From: Roseateles sp.
GTDB lineage: Bacteria; Pseudomonadota; Gammaproteobacteria; Burkholderiales; Burkholderiaceae_C
Direction: 5' to 3'
Assembly (NCBI RefSeq): GCF_019237615.1
Contig: NZ_JAFAGT010000059.1
Location: 1 to 64,000 of the forward strand
Length of the DNA stretch: 64,000 bases
The notes under the pieces were generated by a model. The model worked only from the letters and a program-made list of their open reading frames with translations. It did not search any database and was not told the DNA's origin. The translations under genes and the position numbers were made by a program. How positions within the stretch are numbered: position 1 is the stretch's first letter; every line of letters starts with the position of its first letter. This document shows positions 44,859 through 53,117 of this stretch, one piece after another.

Positions 44859-45973
44859 GCCTGGGAGTTTTCGCCCAATCGCAGCCGCTGACGCTGGGCG
44901 TCGAGCTGGAGCTGCAGATCGTCAACAGCGACGACTACGACCTCGCGCCCGTCTCCGGTGACCTGCTGCGCCTGATGGAGAAGCGCAGCATCCCCGGCGA
45001 CGTGAAGCCCGAGATCACCAGCAGCATGATCGAGCTGTCCACCGGCGTCTGCACCGGCTTCGGCCAGGTGCTGTCCGAGCTGGGCCAGATCCGCGACGCG
45101 CTGGTGGACTGCGCCGAGCGCCTGGACGTGTGTCTGTGCGGCGGCGGCACCCATCCCTTCCAGCACTGGACGCGCCGGCGCATCTTCGAGACGCCGCGCT
45201 TCCACGAGCTGTCGTCGCTGTACGGCTATCTGTCCAAGCAGTTCACCGTGTTCGGCCAGCATGTCCACATCGGCTGCCCCAGCGCCGACGAGGCCCTGGT
45301 GCTGCTCCATGGCATGAGCCGCTTCATCCCGCACCTGATCGCGCTGGCCGCCTCGTCGCCCTTCGTGCAGGGCGAGGACACGGGCTTCGACTCGGCACGC
45401 CTGAACTCGGTGTTCGCCTTCCCGCTGTCGGGCCGCGCGCCCTTCGTGCAGACCTGGGACGACTTCGAGACCTTCTTCAACAAGATGACGCGCACCGGCG
45501 TCGTCACCGGCATGAAGGACTTCTACTGGGACATCCGCCCCAAGCCCGAGTTCGGCACCATCGAGGTCCGCGTGCTGGACACGCCGCTGACCATCGAGAA
45601 GGCCGCCGCCCTGGCCGGCTTCATCCAATGCCTGGCGCGCTGGATGACGGTGGAGAAGCCGTTCAAGCTTGGCGAGGACGACTACCTGCCCTACACCTTC
45701 AACCGCTTCCAGGCCTGCCGCTTCGGGCTGGACGGCACCTTCGTCGACCCCGAGACGGGCGAGCACCGCGTGCTGCGCGACGACCTGGCCGCCGTGCTGA
45801 GCCGGCTGGACACGCATGCCGGCGATCTGCGCGCCGAGGCCGCGCTGCAATACCTGCGCCGCGAGATCAACGGTGCGGGCAACGACGCCACCTGGCTGCG
45901 CCGCATCGAGGACGAGAACCACCTGCTGCCCGAGGTCGTGCGGCGCGCCACCAAGCGCTGGCACGGCCGCTGA
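44855..45973 (+). CDS. ybdK: YbdK-type carboxylate-amine ligase (glutamate-cysteine ligase 2 family)
   Basis: A 372-residue ATP-dependent carboxylate-amine ligase. [37 protein letters not shown] and [12 protein letters not shown] are the GCS2 core. YbdK has weak gamma-glutamyl-cysteine ligase activity and its true substrate is unknown. Cotranscribed with the antiporter. Confidence 0.85.
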   Translation: MSLGVFAQSQPLTLGVELELQIVNSDDYDLAPVSGDLLRLMEKRSIPGDVKPEITSSMIELSTGVCTGFGQVLSELGQIRDALVDCAERLDVCLCGGGTHPFQHWTRRRIFETPRFHELSSLYGYLSKQFTVFGQHVHIGCPSADEALVLLHGMSRFIPHLIALAASSPFVQGEDTGFDSARLNSVFAFPLSGRAPFVQTWDDFETFFNKMTRTGVVTGMKDFYWDIRPKPEFGTIEVRVLDTPLTIEKAAALAGFIQCLARWMTVEKPFKLGEDDYLPYTFNRFQACRFGLDGTFVDPETGEHRVLRDDLAAVLSRLDTHAGDLRAEAALQYLRREINGAGNDATWLRRIEDENHLLPEVVRRATKRWHGR

Positions 45974-45986
45974 GCGGCCCGGCCGC

Positions 45987-46853
45987 CTACCTCCCGGGCG
46001 GCGGCCTGCCCTCGTTGTCGCGCCGGTCCCGGCCCTCTTCGCCATGCCCGCGGCCGCGCTCCTGCGGTTCGGCACGCCCCTGCTGCGGTTCGGCACGCCC
46101 CTGCTGCGGTTCGGCGCGCCCCTGCTGCGGTTCGGCGCGCCCCTGCTGCGGCGGCATGCGCGGCCCGGCCTCACGCCACGGCGGGCCGCCGGCGTCCCGC
46201 CGCGGCTCCTGGGGATGCTGCGGCGGTTGTTCCATCTGCGGCCGCTGCTGCACGACGGCAGGCCCCCTGTGTTCGACCGACTGCGGCGGCACGAACTGCC
46301 GCGCGGCCTCAGCACGCGGCTGGTAACGGTAGTTGCGGGTCTGCAGGTCGGTCTGCTGCCCGGGGCTGGGATAGCGGTCGCCTGAGTAGCGGCGCTGGTA
46401 GTTGGGCAACGGCGCCGGCGCGGGTGTGGCGCGGCGGTCCCAACGGTCCCAGTCGTGGTGCCGCTGCTCCCATTGCGGCCCCCAATGGCTGCCCCAGCGC
46501 GGGGGCGCGCCGGGCTGCCAGCCGCGGAAGTACGGTGGCGGCGCCATGTAGTAGCGCACCGGCACGCGCAACACGTAATAAGGCACGTAGGCGGGCTCCA
46601 CGAGGGCCCAGGGCCCGTTGTACCAGGAGCTCATGTACCAGTCGTCGCCGTCCAGCACCCAGTACATGCCGTCATAGAAGAAGAAGTTGGCGCCGACGGC
46701 GGGCGCGTAATAGACCGGGTAGCCCGGCACGACCACCATCTGTGGATAGACCGGCACGTTGATGCCGATGCTCACGCTGACCGCGGCGTTGGTGGGCGCC
46801 GCCGTCGCGGCGCAAAGAAGAGAAACGCACAAGGCAATCAATCTGCGACGCAT
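45987..46853 (-). CDS. Secreted YXWGXW-like protein with a repetitive C-terminus
   Basis: A 288-residue protein with a signal peptide (first about 24 residues, ending NAA). A Tyr/Trp/Pro-rich folded part follows (VVPGYPVYYAPAVGANFFFYDG, GDDWYMSSWYNGPW), as in proteins annotated YXWGXW repeat-containing. The C-terminal third is Gln/Pro/Arg-rich and includes four copies of QQGRAEP. GGAGG precedes ATG 46853. Probably periplasmic or outer-surface; function unknown. Confidence 0.75.
   Translation of the reverse strand: MRRRLIALCVSLLCAATAAPTNAAVSVSIGINVPVYPQMVVVPGYPVYYAPAVGANFFFYDGMYWVLDGDDWYMSSWYNGPWALVEPAYVPYYVLRVPVRYYMAPPPYFRGWQPGAPPRWGSHWGPQWEQRHHDWDRWDRRATPAPAPLPNYQRRYSGDRYPSPGQQTDLQTRNYRYQPRAEAARQFVPPQSVEHRGPAVVQQRPQMEQPPQHPQEPRRDAGGPPWREAGPRMPPQQGRAEPQQGRAEPQQGRAEPQQGRAEPQERGRGHGEEGRDRRDNEGRPPPGR
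46061..46151. repeat. 21-bp tandem repeat inside the YXWGXW-like gene
   Basis: About four copies of CTGCTGCGGTTCGGCACGCCC-like units (A/G variation at one site) in frame, encoding QQGRAEP. Likely to vary in copy number between strains by slippage. Confidence 0.85.
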
Positions 46854-47095
46854 GGCCTGCCTCCATTTCTGCACTTGGAGCGGACGTGCCGCTCGCGGCG
46901 AACGCCGCGGCCACGGCAGCTTCCATTCTGCCCACCGTCACCGCGGACGGGCCTTGCAGATGTATCCGTCGGCTCCGGCGCCTGAAAGTCGTTCGATTTG
47001 GACTTTTAAAAAACAAACATGGACTGTTGATTGTTGTTGGTCCTGAATGTGCTGGCTATCGTTCCCTCACCGCAACCCCACCACAGGAAACCACC

Positions 47096-47845
47096 ATGAA
47101 GACCGTCCTCATCACCGGCTGCTCCTCCGGCTACGGCCTGGAGACCGCCCGCCACTTCCACGCCAAGGGCTGGAACGTCGTCGCCACCATGCGCACGCCG
47201 CGTGAAGACATGCTGCCCCGCTCGGACCGCATGCAAGTGGTTGCGCTGGACGTCACCAGCCCCGCAAGCGTCGCCGCGGCGATCCGCGCCGCCGGCCCCA
47301 TCGACGTGCTCGTCAACAACGCCGGCATCGGCGTCGTCGGCGCCTTCGAGGCCACACCCATGTCGACAACGCGCGAGATCTTCGAGACCAACACCTTCGG
47401 TGTCATGGCCATGATGCATGCCGTCGTGCCGCAGTTCCGCGAGCGCCGGTCCGGCGTGATCGTCAACGTGACCTCCAGCACCACACTCGCCGCCTTCCCG
47501 CTGGCCGGCGTCTACACGGCCAGCAAGACGGCAGTCGACGGCCTGTCCGGCTCCGTGGCCCACGAGCTGGCAGCGTTCGGCGTGCGCATCAAGCTGGTCG
47601 AGCCCGGCTACGGGCCCGGCACGCGCTTCGCTGAGAACGGCGGCGCCCGCATGCAGGGCCTGATCCCCGATGCCTACCGACCCTTCGCCGACCCCATCTT
47701 CACCGCTTTCGCCAACCCGGGCGCCGTGACCACCGCGGCCGACGTCGCCGAGACGGTCTGGCAGGCCGCGAACGACGCGTCGGACCGCCTGCACTTCGCG
47801 GCCGGGCCGGACGCCGTGGCCCTCGTGCAGGCCAAGGCCGCCTGA
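47096..47845 (+). CDS. Short-chain dehydrogenase/reductase
   Basis: A 249-residue classical SDR: cofactor motif TGCSSGYG (residues 7-14), NNAGIG, catalytic S (NVTSSTTL) and YTASK (Y-x-x-x-K). Acts on an unknown alcohol or ketone with NAD(P)H. AGGAAA precedes ATG 47096. It stands before a patatin gene and an AraC regulator on the same strand. Confidence 0.85.
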   Translation: MKTVLITGCSSGYGLETARHFHAKGWNVVATMRTPREDMLPRSDRMQVVALDVTSPASVAAAIRAAGPIDVLVNNAGIGVVGAFEATPMSTTREIFETNTFGVMAMMHAVVPQFRERRSGVIVNVTSSTTLAAFPLAGVYTASKTAVDGLSGSVAHELAAFGVRIKLVEPGYGPGTRFAENGGARMQGLIPDAYRPFADPIFTAFANPGAVTTAADVAETVWQAANDASDRLHFAAGPDAVALVQAKAA

Positions 47846-47885
47846 CGCCCGAGCGGCGCGCGCCTCAAGCCCCAGGCAGGTCACC

Positions 47886-48824
47886 ATGAAAGCGCCCCAA
47901 CTCCTGTACTCCGGCACCATCACGCTGGCCCTCCTCGCAGCGGCCTGGATGGCAGGCTGCGCCAGCCCGCGCGATCCGCCGCCCGCCGAACTGTCGCCGC
48001 AGCCCCTGGCGGCGCTGCGCCAGTCGCGGCCGCCCGCAGCCGGGTCCGGCCAGCCCAAGGTGGCGCTTGTGCTCGGCGGCGGCGGGCTGCGGGGGTTTGC
48101 GCACCTGGGGGCCCTGCACGCCCTGGAAGAGGCCGGCATCGCGCCCGACATCGTCGTGGGCACCTCCGTCGGCGCGCTGGTCGGCGCCGCCTACGCCAGC
48201 GGCCTCTCGCCGCGACAAATCGAGTCCATCGCGCGCGGCGTCAAGCTGTCGTCGCTGATCGACCTCACGTTCAGCACCCGCGGCCTCATGCGCGGCCACA
48301 ACATCGCCCGCTGGATGGACGAGATCACCGCCGGCGTTCCCATCGCGAACTTTCCGCGCCGATTCGCGGCCGTCGCGACCGACCTGCGCAGCGGCCAGGC
48401 CATGCTGCTGGACCAGGGAACCGCGGGCGCCGCGGTCCAGGCCTCTGCCGCGGTGCCGGGCGTGAACCTGCCGGTGGCCTATCCGGGTGGCCATCTGGTG
48501 GATGGCGGCATCGCCAGCCTTGTGCCCGTGCGCTTCGCGAGGGCCATGGGGGCCGACCTCGTCATCGCGGTGGACGTCTACTGCAGCGGCCCGGGCGGCG
48601 ACGGGCTCGCGGCGCCATCGGTGCTGCTGCGCGCCATTCGCGCGCAGAGCTGCCTCATGGCGGCCGCGGAACTGGCCGAAGCGGACATCGCGATCTCGCC
48701 GCCCATCAGCGTTTCCGGCATGTCGGCCAAGGACGAGCAGGAGCGCGCCATCCAGATCGGCTACGAGGCCACCATGGCGGCCCTGCCTCGCGCCCGCGCC
48801 CTCATCAAGGCCGCCGGTCCGTGA
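47886..48824 (+). CDS. Patatin-like phospholipase, lipoprotein (RssA-like)
   Basis: A 312-residue lipid-anchored hydrolase. Signal peptide with lipobox LAAAWMAGC (C25); oxyanion loop GGGGLRG; nucleophile motif GTSVG; catalytic aspartate in DGGIAS. Patatin enzymes use a Ser-Asp dyad on phospholipids. Located 40 bases after the SDR gene. Confidence 0.85.
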   Translation: MKAPQLLYSGTITLALLAAAWMAGCASPRDPPPAELSPQPLAALRQSRPPAAGSGQPKVALVLGGGGLRGFAHLGALHALEEAGIAPDIVVGTSVGALVGAAYASGLSPRQIESIARGVKLSSLIDLTFSTRGLMRGHNIARWMDEITAGVPIANFPRRFAAVATDLRSGQAMLLDQGTAGAAVQASAAVPGVNLPVAYPGGHLVDGGIASLVPVRFARAMGADLVIAVDVYCSGPGGDGLAAPSVLLRAIRAQSCLMAAAELAEADIAISPPISVSGMSAKDEQERAIQIGYEATMAALPRARALIKAAGP

Positions 48825-48896
48825 ACGCGCGGGGCCGAGCCGGCAGCGATGGCATGCTGCACGCTCCTGGCTGCTTCATGATCGTCCGGACGTGAG

Positions 48897-49814
48897 ATGA
48901 GTGACCCCCTGACTGAAGTCGTGCGCCTCCTTCAGCCGCATGCCGTCTTTGCCAACCTCATTAGCGGCAAGGGCGACTACGCGGTGCGCTACGCCGAGTA
49001 TGGGCAGCCCAGCTTCTGCATCATGCTGGAGGGCAGTTGCCGGCTGGCCGTAGACGGGCACGAGGAGGTGACGCTGGGGGCCGGCGATTTCGTGCTGCTG
49101 CCGGCGACGCCGGCGTTCACCATCTCCAGCTTCACCCCGGCGCCACTACCGGTTCACATCGATCCCAAGGTGGTGCCAGGCGGCGACGGCGAGCGACGCT
49201 ACGGCATGCCAGGCGGCGAACCCGAAATGCTGTCGCTGGGCGGCGCCTTCCTGTTCGATCGCGCGGACCCCCAACTCCTCGTGTCGCTGCTGCCGGGCCT
49301 CGTGCATGTGCGCGCTTCGACCCGCCTGGCCCGGCTGGTGCAGATGGTGGGCGAGGAGTATCTCGATCCCCGGCCAGGCCACGAGTTCATGCTGTCGCGG
49401 CTGGTCGGCATGATGCTCATCGAAGCCATGCGGTCGACCACGGCGGGCAGCGCGCCGCCGGGCCTGCTGCGCGGGCTGGGCGACGAACGGTTGGCCGTCG
49501 CGCTGACGCAGATGCACGCGCATGCGAGCCGGCGCTGGACGGTCGGCCAGCTCGCCGAAACCGCGGCGCTGTCGCGATCGGCATTCTTCGACCGCTTCAC
49601 CCGTGCGGTCGGCGTCGCGCCGATGGAGTACCTGCTCGCCTGGCGGATGGAACTCGCCAAGGACCTGCTGCGCCGGGAGGGGTTGCCCGTCGCCGAGGTG
49701 GCCGAACGCGTCGGCTACGCGTCCACCAGCGCCTTCAGCACTGCCTTCAGTCGGCATGTCGGGCAGTCGCCCAGGCAGTACATGCGCACGAACCCGGCCG
49801 ATCGAGCCCCCTGA
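48897..49814 (+). CDS. AraC-family transcriptional regulator with cupin domain
   Basis: A 305-residue regulator: N-terminal cupin (about 20-110; FCIMLEGSCRLAVDGHEEVT), then an AraC-type double HTH (VGQLAETAALSRSAFFDRF, AEVAERVGYASTSAFSTAFS, GQSPRQYM). This AraC_N/cupin group commonly regulates a neighbouring SDR gene, so the SDR at 47096 is a candidate target. Confidence 0.85.
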   Translation: MSDPLTEVVRLLQPHAVFANLISGKGDYAVRYAEYGQPSFCIMLEGSCRLAVDGHEEVTLGAGDFVLLPATPAFTISSFTPAPLPVHIDPKVVPGGDGERRYGMPGGEPEMLSLGGAFLFDRADPQLLVSLLPGLVHVRASTRLARLVQMVGEEYLDPRPGHEFMLSRLVGMMLIEAMRSTTAGSAPPGLLRGLGDERLAVALTQMHAHASRRWTVGQLAETAALSRSAFFDRFTRAVGVAPMEYLLAWRMELAKDLLRREGLPVAEVAERVGYASTSAFSTAFSRHVGQSPRQYMRTNPADRAP

Positions 49815-49897
49815 GGCCGCCCTCGCGGTGAGTCAACCACTTCGGCGAGGCTTGCTCAGTGTCGAAGTTCCCTCCTCTCCGGACTCTTTCGGATTCC

Positions 49898-50172
49898 CTA
49901 TCGCACCAGGTCATGCCGGCTCGGTGAGCCGCTGGCCAATGCGATTGCAGCGCCAATCAGCTCAAGGGCTCGGGTGACGCACTCGTCGAAGGTTGCTCGA
50001 AAGTCGATCACATCGATGCTCTCGAACTGGGCCTGCAGGCGCTCGTCGCGCTCGGAGATGCGTCGCAGGAAGGCTTCGCCGTGGCGTTGCATGAACGGTG
50101 CCGCGACCGTAATCGCGGCCGGATCAGCAGCCGCCACAGCGCAGAGGTCGAAGAGATCCCGCGCCGTGGCCC
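49898..50172 (-). pseudogene. C-terminal fragment of an AbiEii-type nucleotidyltransferase
   Basis: About 90 residues open to TAG at 49898: ATARDLFDLCAVAAADPAAI, then APFMQRHGEAFLRRI, FESIDVIDFRATFDECV. This pattern matches the C-terminal region of AbiEii/AbiGii toxin-family nucleotidyltransferases (abortive infection). The N-terminal catalytic part is missing, and the frame runs into the rtcR fragment at about 50171, so the gene was cut by a rearrangement. Confidence 0.6.
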
Positions 50173-50778
50173 GATGACGTCGCCCAGGGCCGCTTTCGCG
50201 AAGACCTGTTCGCGCGGATCAACCTGTGGGCGTACACCCTGCCGGGCCTGGCACAACGTCCGGAGGACATCGAGCCCAACATCGACCACTTGCTGGCACG
50301 GTTCGCGACGGATTCCGGTCGCGCGGTGCGTTTCAACGTGGAAGCGAAGGCCAAGTACCTGCAGTTCGCGCGGTCTGCAGAGGCACTCTGGAATGGCAAC
50401 TTCCGCGACCTGATGGCCAGCGTGACGCGGATGGCGACGTTGGCGGATGGCGGGCGCATCTCGACGGCGCTGGTCGATGCAGAGATTCAGCGGCTGCAGT
50501 GGCTTTGGAAGCCCGTGGGGCATGGTCAGGCCGAGGCCGCGGTTGAATTGGGCTCGCTGCTGCCGCAAGAGATCGAGGAATCGCTCGATCTGTTTGACCG
50601 CCTGCAGTTGGAAGCGGTCGTGCGCATCTGCCAGGCATCCTCAACGCTGTCGGAAGCAGGGCGCCGGCTCTTTGATCGGTCGCGCGCGCAGCGCACGGTC
50701 ATCAACGACGCCGACCGGTTGCGCAAGTACTTGCTCAAGTTCGGGTTGACGTGGGACATGGTCAAGCGCCCGGGCTGA
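50173..50778 (+). pseudogene. rtcR: rtcR, 3' fragment (sigma-54-dependent RNA-repair regulator)
   Basis: The frame VAQGRFREDLFARINLWAYT, then LPGLAQRPEDIEPNIDHLLARF and SAEALWNGNFRDLMASVTRMA, is the second half of the AAA domain of RtcR, with a C-terminal HTH-like tail. The CARF and Walker parts are lost; upstream the frame meets a stop at 50110. A short internal frame from 50290 could still be translated but would lack function. No rtcA or rtcB is in the window. Confidence 0.75.
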
Positions 50779-50788
50779 CCGGTCAGGG

Positions 50789-51349
50789 TCAGCTCAGGCG
50801 CGATTCCTTCGGCAGCCGCGCGGCTAGCCATTCATGCACGTCCGCCCGGATGCGCCTGCCCTTGAGCAGGAAGTCCTCGAAGCGGCTGGGCACGTAGGGC
50901 GTGAACAGCAGTGGCATGCGCGCCTGTTCCGGCGTGCGGTCGGCCTTCAGCGCATTGCACGCGCGGCAGGCGGCGACCGTGTTCATCCAGCTCAACGGGC
51001 CACCGCGGGACGCGGGCTGGATGTGGTCGACGGTCAGGTCACGCAGCTCCTGCCAGATGCCGCAGTAGGCACAGGTCTGGCGGTCGCGCCGGATCACCTT
51101 GCCCTTGCTGTAGCAGGGCGTGATGTCGAAGAGGTTCAGCCGCGAGCTGCCGCGCAGCGCCAGGATCGCCGGTACTTCGAGCACGGACTGGCGCCCGGTG
51201 TCGGCATTCATGCCGCCACGCAGCACGGCCAGCGGCTCGTCGCCGAGCGACCAGGCCACCGAGCGCGTAGCGACGTGCACCGCCGCCTGCTCGACCGAGA
51301 TCCAGGCCTGCGGGAGGCCGGTGATGTCCAACTGCAATACGTCGTGCAT
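50789..51349 (-). CDS. HNH endonuclease
   Basis: A 186-residue protein with an HNH zinc-finger nuclease at about 95-150: CAYCG, LTVDHIQPASRGG (catalytic H), NTVAACRACNALKADR (N and second CxxC). A perfect AGGAGG lies nine bases before ATG 51349. It sits immediately downstream of the tRNA cluster on the same strand; HNH genes are frequent neighbours of tRNA arrays and mobile elements. Confidence 0.85.
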   Translation of the reverse strand: MHDVLQLDITGLPQAWISVEQAAVHVATRSVAWSLGDEPLAVLRGGMNADTGRQSVLEVPAILALRGSSRLNLFDITPCYSKGKVIRRDRQTCAYCGIWQELRDLTVDHIQPASRGGPLSWMNTVAACRACNALKADRTPEQARMPLLFTPYVPSRFEDFLLKGRRIRADVHEWLAARLPKESRLS

Positions 51350-51388
51350 GGCGTCCTCCTTTCTGCGACAAGCACGGTTCAAGTTTTC

Positions 51389-51464
51389 TGGCAGAGGCGG
51401 CAGGGCTCGAACCTGCAACCTGCGGAGTCAAAGTCCGCTGCTCTTCCGATTGAGCTACACCCCA
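51389..51464 (-). tRNA. tRNA-Gln (TTG)
   Basis: A 76-base cloverleaf with acceptor TGGGGTG/CGCCTCT, D arm GCTC...GAGC, anticodon loop CTTTGAC (anticodon TTG), T arm GCAGG-TTCGAGC-CCTGC, G73 and encoded CCA. The U1-U72 pair is a mismatch; Gln tRNAs normally have a weak U1-A72 here. Confidence 0.85.
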
Positions 51465-51511
51465 CCTGGTGTGCTGAGTGGCGCCGTATCAGCGCCGGTA
51501 GTGATGCCGGT

Positions 51512-51725
51512 TCACGCCGTCAAAAGCAGCCGCTGCTCAGGCAGCAGCGCTTGAAACGTCCTCCCTGATTCGCAGGGGCACGGGTCGTTGCGGCCGAGTT
51601 TTTCCATCAGCTCCTTGTGGCCGCCCACGATGCGGTCGCCGCGCTTGACCTGCGTCTCAGACGGGAAGCCCTTGCGGCGCTTGCTCATGACCTCGAAAGC
51701 TGTGGTCGTTCTGGATCTTCTTCAT
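51512..51725 (-). pseudogene. Small SEC-C-motif protein gene with two frameshifts
   Basis: The best start (AGGAGA, ATG 51725, [10 protein letters not shown]) shifts out of frame near 51694; the next frame from ATG 51688 reads [20 protein letters not shown] and ends in [19 protein letters not shown] further one-base shift restores the SEC-C zinc motif ending (RFKRCCL, stop at 51522-51520). The intact ancestor would be a protein of about 65 residues with PCPCxSG...CC. The unshifted 58-residue frame (51688-51512) may still be made but lacks the last two cysteines. Confidence 0.6.
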
Positions 51726-51744
51726 GGTGTTCTCCTGGTTGTGT

Positions 51745-51829
51745 TGGTCCCCTCGGCCCGGGTCGAACGGGCATGCCTTGCGGCAACGGCTTCTGAGACC
51801 GTTGCGTCTGCCGTTTCCGCCACGAGGGG
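51745..51829 (-). tRNA. tRNA-Leu (CAG)
   Basis: An 85-base tRNA with perfect acceptor stem CCCCTCG/CGAGGGG, anticodon loop CTCAGAA (anticodon CAG), long variable arm TGCCGCAAGGCA typical of class II tRNAs, T arm CCCGT-TCGACC-CGGG, A73 and encoded CCA. Confidence 0.9.
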
Positions 51830-51840
51830 TGCGAATGCGC

Positions 51841-51986
51841 TTGGGGTTGACCGACCGGAGTGCTCGCGCACTGCGCTCGGCCTGCGGCCCGTGCCTTCGG
51901 CCCGTCCGGTGCTTTGCACCGAGCGAACCGGCGATGCAAGGGTCACGACCTTGAGCCTTGGGCCACCAGGCGACGGTCAACCCCAA
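51841..51986. repeat. Inverted repeat between tRNA-Leu and tRNA-Asp
   Basis: TTGGGGTTGACCG (51841-51853) and CGGTCAACCCCAA (51974-51986) are exact inverted 13-mers 120 bases apart, and the enclosed sequence holds smaller GC-rich inverted stretches. It may fold into a processing structure in the tRNA precursor or mark an excised unit. Confidence 0.55.
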
Positions 51987-52005
51987 ACACACTTCATCTT
52001 CAAAC

Positions 52006-52081
52006 TGGCGCCGCCAGCGGGCTTCGATCCCGCGGCCTCCGGTTCGACAGACCGGCGCTCTGCCAACTGAGCTATGGCGGC
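52006..52081 (-). tRNA. tRNA-Asp (GTC)
   Basis: A 76-base tRNA; acceptor GCCGCCA/TGGCGGC perfect, anticodon loop CTGTCGA (anticodon GTC), T stem GCGGG/CCCGC. The T loop is ATCGAAG, with A instead of the nearly universal T54. G73 and encoded CCA. Confidence 0.85.
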
Positions 52082-52092
52082 TACTTCACTCC

Positions 52093-52169
52093 TGGTCCGT
52101 GCGGCAGGACTCGAACCTGCAACCCTCTGCTCCCAAAGCAGCAGCGCTCCCTGATTGCGCCACACACGG
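52093..52169 (-). tRNA. tRNA-Pro (TGG)
   Basis: A 77-base tRNA; acceptor CCGTGTG/CGCACGG, anticodon loop TTTGGGA (anticodon TGG, G37 as in Pro tRNAs), T arm GCAGG-TTCGAGT-CCTGC, A73 and encoded CCA. The outermost anticodon-stem pair is a G-A mismatch. Confidence 0.85.
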
Positions 52170-52280
52170 GTCATCCTTCAATGCTCTGAATGGTTGTCGG
52201 TGACGGGTTCCGACGCCGCCCAATCGTTGCGGCCGATTTGCGCCTGTCGAAGCGTGAGCTCGACGACAGGCTTCTCAGTC

Positions 52281-52355
52281 TGGTATCCCGTGCGGGAGTC
52301 GAACCCGCCTCTTCGGCTTGAAGGGCCGAAGACCTCACCGGAAGTCCAACGGGAC
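52281..52355 (-). tRNA. tRNA-Glu (TTC), non-canonical C33
   Basis: A 75-base tRNA; acceptor GTCCCGT/ACGGGAT, anticodon stem TCGGC/GCCGA with loop CCTTCAA, giving anticodon TTC but C at position 33 instead of the universal T. T arm GCGGG-TTCGACT-CCCGC, A73 and encoded CCA. Confidence 0.8.
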
Positions 52356-52365
52356 GTTGTTGATG

Positions 52366-52450
52366 TGGTGGACGCTGATGGATTCGAACCACCGTGCCGT
52401 GAGGACCTGGTTTACGGCCAGGCGCAATCGACCAACTCTGCCAAGCGTCC
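52366..52450 (-). tRNA. tRNA-Tyr (GTA), non-canonical C33
   Basis: An 85-base class II tRNA; acceptor GGACGCT/AGCGTCC perfect, anticodon stem CCTGG/CCAGG with loop CCGTAAA (anticodon GTA, C33 instead of T33), long variable arm TCCTCACGGCAC, T loop TTCGAAT, A73 and encoded CCA. Only 10 bases separate it from tRNA-Glu. Confidence 0.8.
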
Positions 52451-52466
52451 TTGATGCGAACAGTTA

Positions 52467-52543
52467 TGGCGCCTCGTGAAGGGGGCGAACCTCCGACCTC
52501 CGGCTTCGTAGGCCGGCGCTCTTCTCCACTGAGCTAACGAGGC
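52467..52543 (-). tRNA. tRNA-Arg (ACG)
   Basis: A 77-base tRNA; acceptor GCCTCGT/ACGAGGC perfect, anticodon loop CTACGAA (anticodon ACG), anticodon stem CCGGC/GCCGG, T stem GGAGG/CCTTC with one wobble, T loop TTCGCCC, G73 and encoded CCA. First tRNA of the minus-strand cluster. Confidence 0.85.
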
Positions 52544-52764
52544 GATGTCATCTCGGCTGTGTCCGCACGCGACCCGCGCAAGCAAACTTGCGTGGACCGC
52601 TGCATGCCGGCTCCGTCTGCAGAACGTGCTGGGGCACACATGCACACCAGGCAGGCCAGTGCTTGTGCACGGGCACACCCGAGATGGCATCAGATGCGAC
52701 TCGCTCCTGAGGAACGCCCGTCGGCGCGCATCGGGTTGAATCGACCGGAACAGCAGGAGCCAAA

Positions 52765-52797
52765 CAAAAAGCCCGGTTCCTGCGGGAGACCGGGCTT
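52765..52797 (-). terminator. Intrinsic terminator (minus strand) upstream of the tRNA cluster
   Basis: Stem AAGCCCGGT (52769-52777) with ACCGGGCTT (52789-52797), followed on the minus strand by TTTTTG. It would end the transcript of the small frame at 52832-52996 and isolate the tRNA cluster behind it. Confidence 0.75.
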
Positions 52798-52831
52798 CAG
52801 CGGATCGTGAGATCCCTGGAGATTGAAAGCT

Positions 52832-52996
52832 TCAGTGGGCTAGAGCTTTCCCCGGTGGTGTTGCATCACCCTCGTATCGGTCATGGTGCGGCTGGCTCAG
52901 TGCCAGCACGCTCTCATGGCGACCCGCGGCGACGCACAAGGCCATCTCGCCCGAGAAGGGGCGCTTGGCGTTGGTGGCGAGGGCTAGACGGGACAT
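52832..52996 (-). CDS. Small hypothetical protein, divergent from the 53118 regulator
   Basis: A 54-residue frame from ATG 52996 (SRLALATNAKRPFSGEMALC...). No domain is recognised. Support is positional: it is divergent from a regulator whose paired operators lie between the two genes, and it ends 35 bases before a strong terminator on its own strand. No clear ribosome site, so a small RNA is the alternative. Confidence 0.4.
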   Translation of the reverse strand: MSRLALATNAKRPFSGEMALCVAAGRHESVLALSQPHHDRYEGDATPPGKALAH

Positions 52997-53041
52997 GATG
53001 AGACCGAATGGGTTGGGGTTGAATCAACGAATGGACAGATT

Positions 53042-53107
53042 GTGAAGAGTGTTCACGTCGCCGTCAACGCAGCACGAACACCTAGAATGAATGTGAAGTG
53101 TTTTCAC
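53042..53107. promoter_or_regulatory. Two matching operator-like palindromes
   Basis: GTGAAGAGTGTTCAC (53042-53056) and GTGAAGTGTTTTCAC (53093-53107) share GTGAA-N5-TTCAC, with centres 51 bases apart. They lie between divergent starts at 52996 and 53118, the second only 11 bases before the regulator start. Most likely binding sites of the regulator itself. Confidence 0.65.
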
Positions 53108-53117
53108 AACACACGCC

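Noticed and set aside
52170-52280. A possible eighth tRNA between tRNA-Pro and tRNA-Glu
   Set aside because: No GTTCGA-type T arm or acceptor pairing could be found on either strand.
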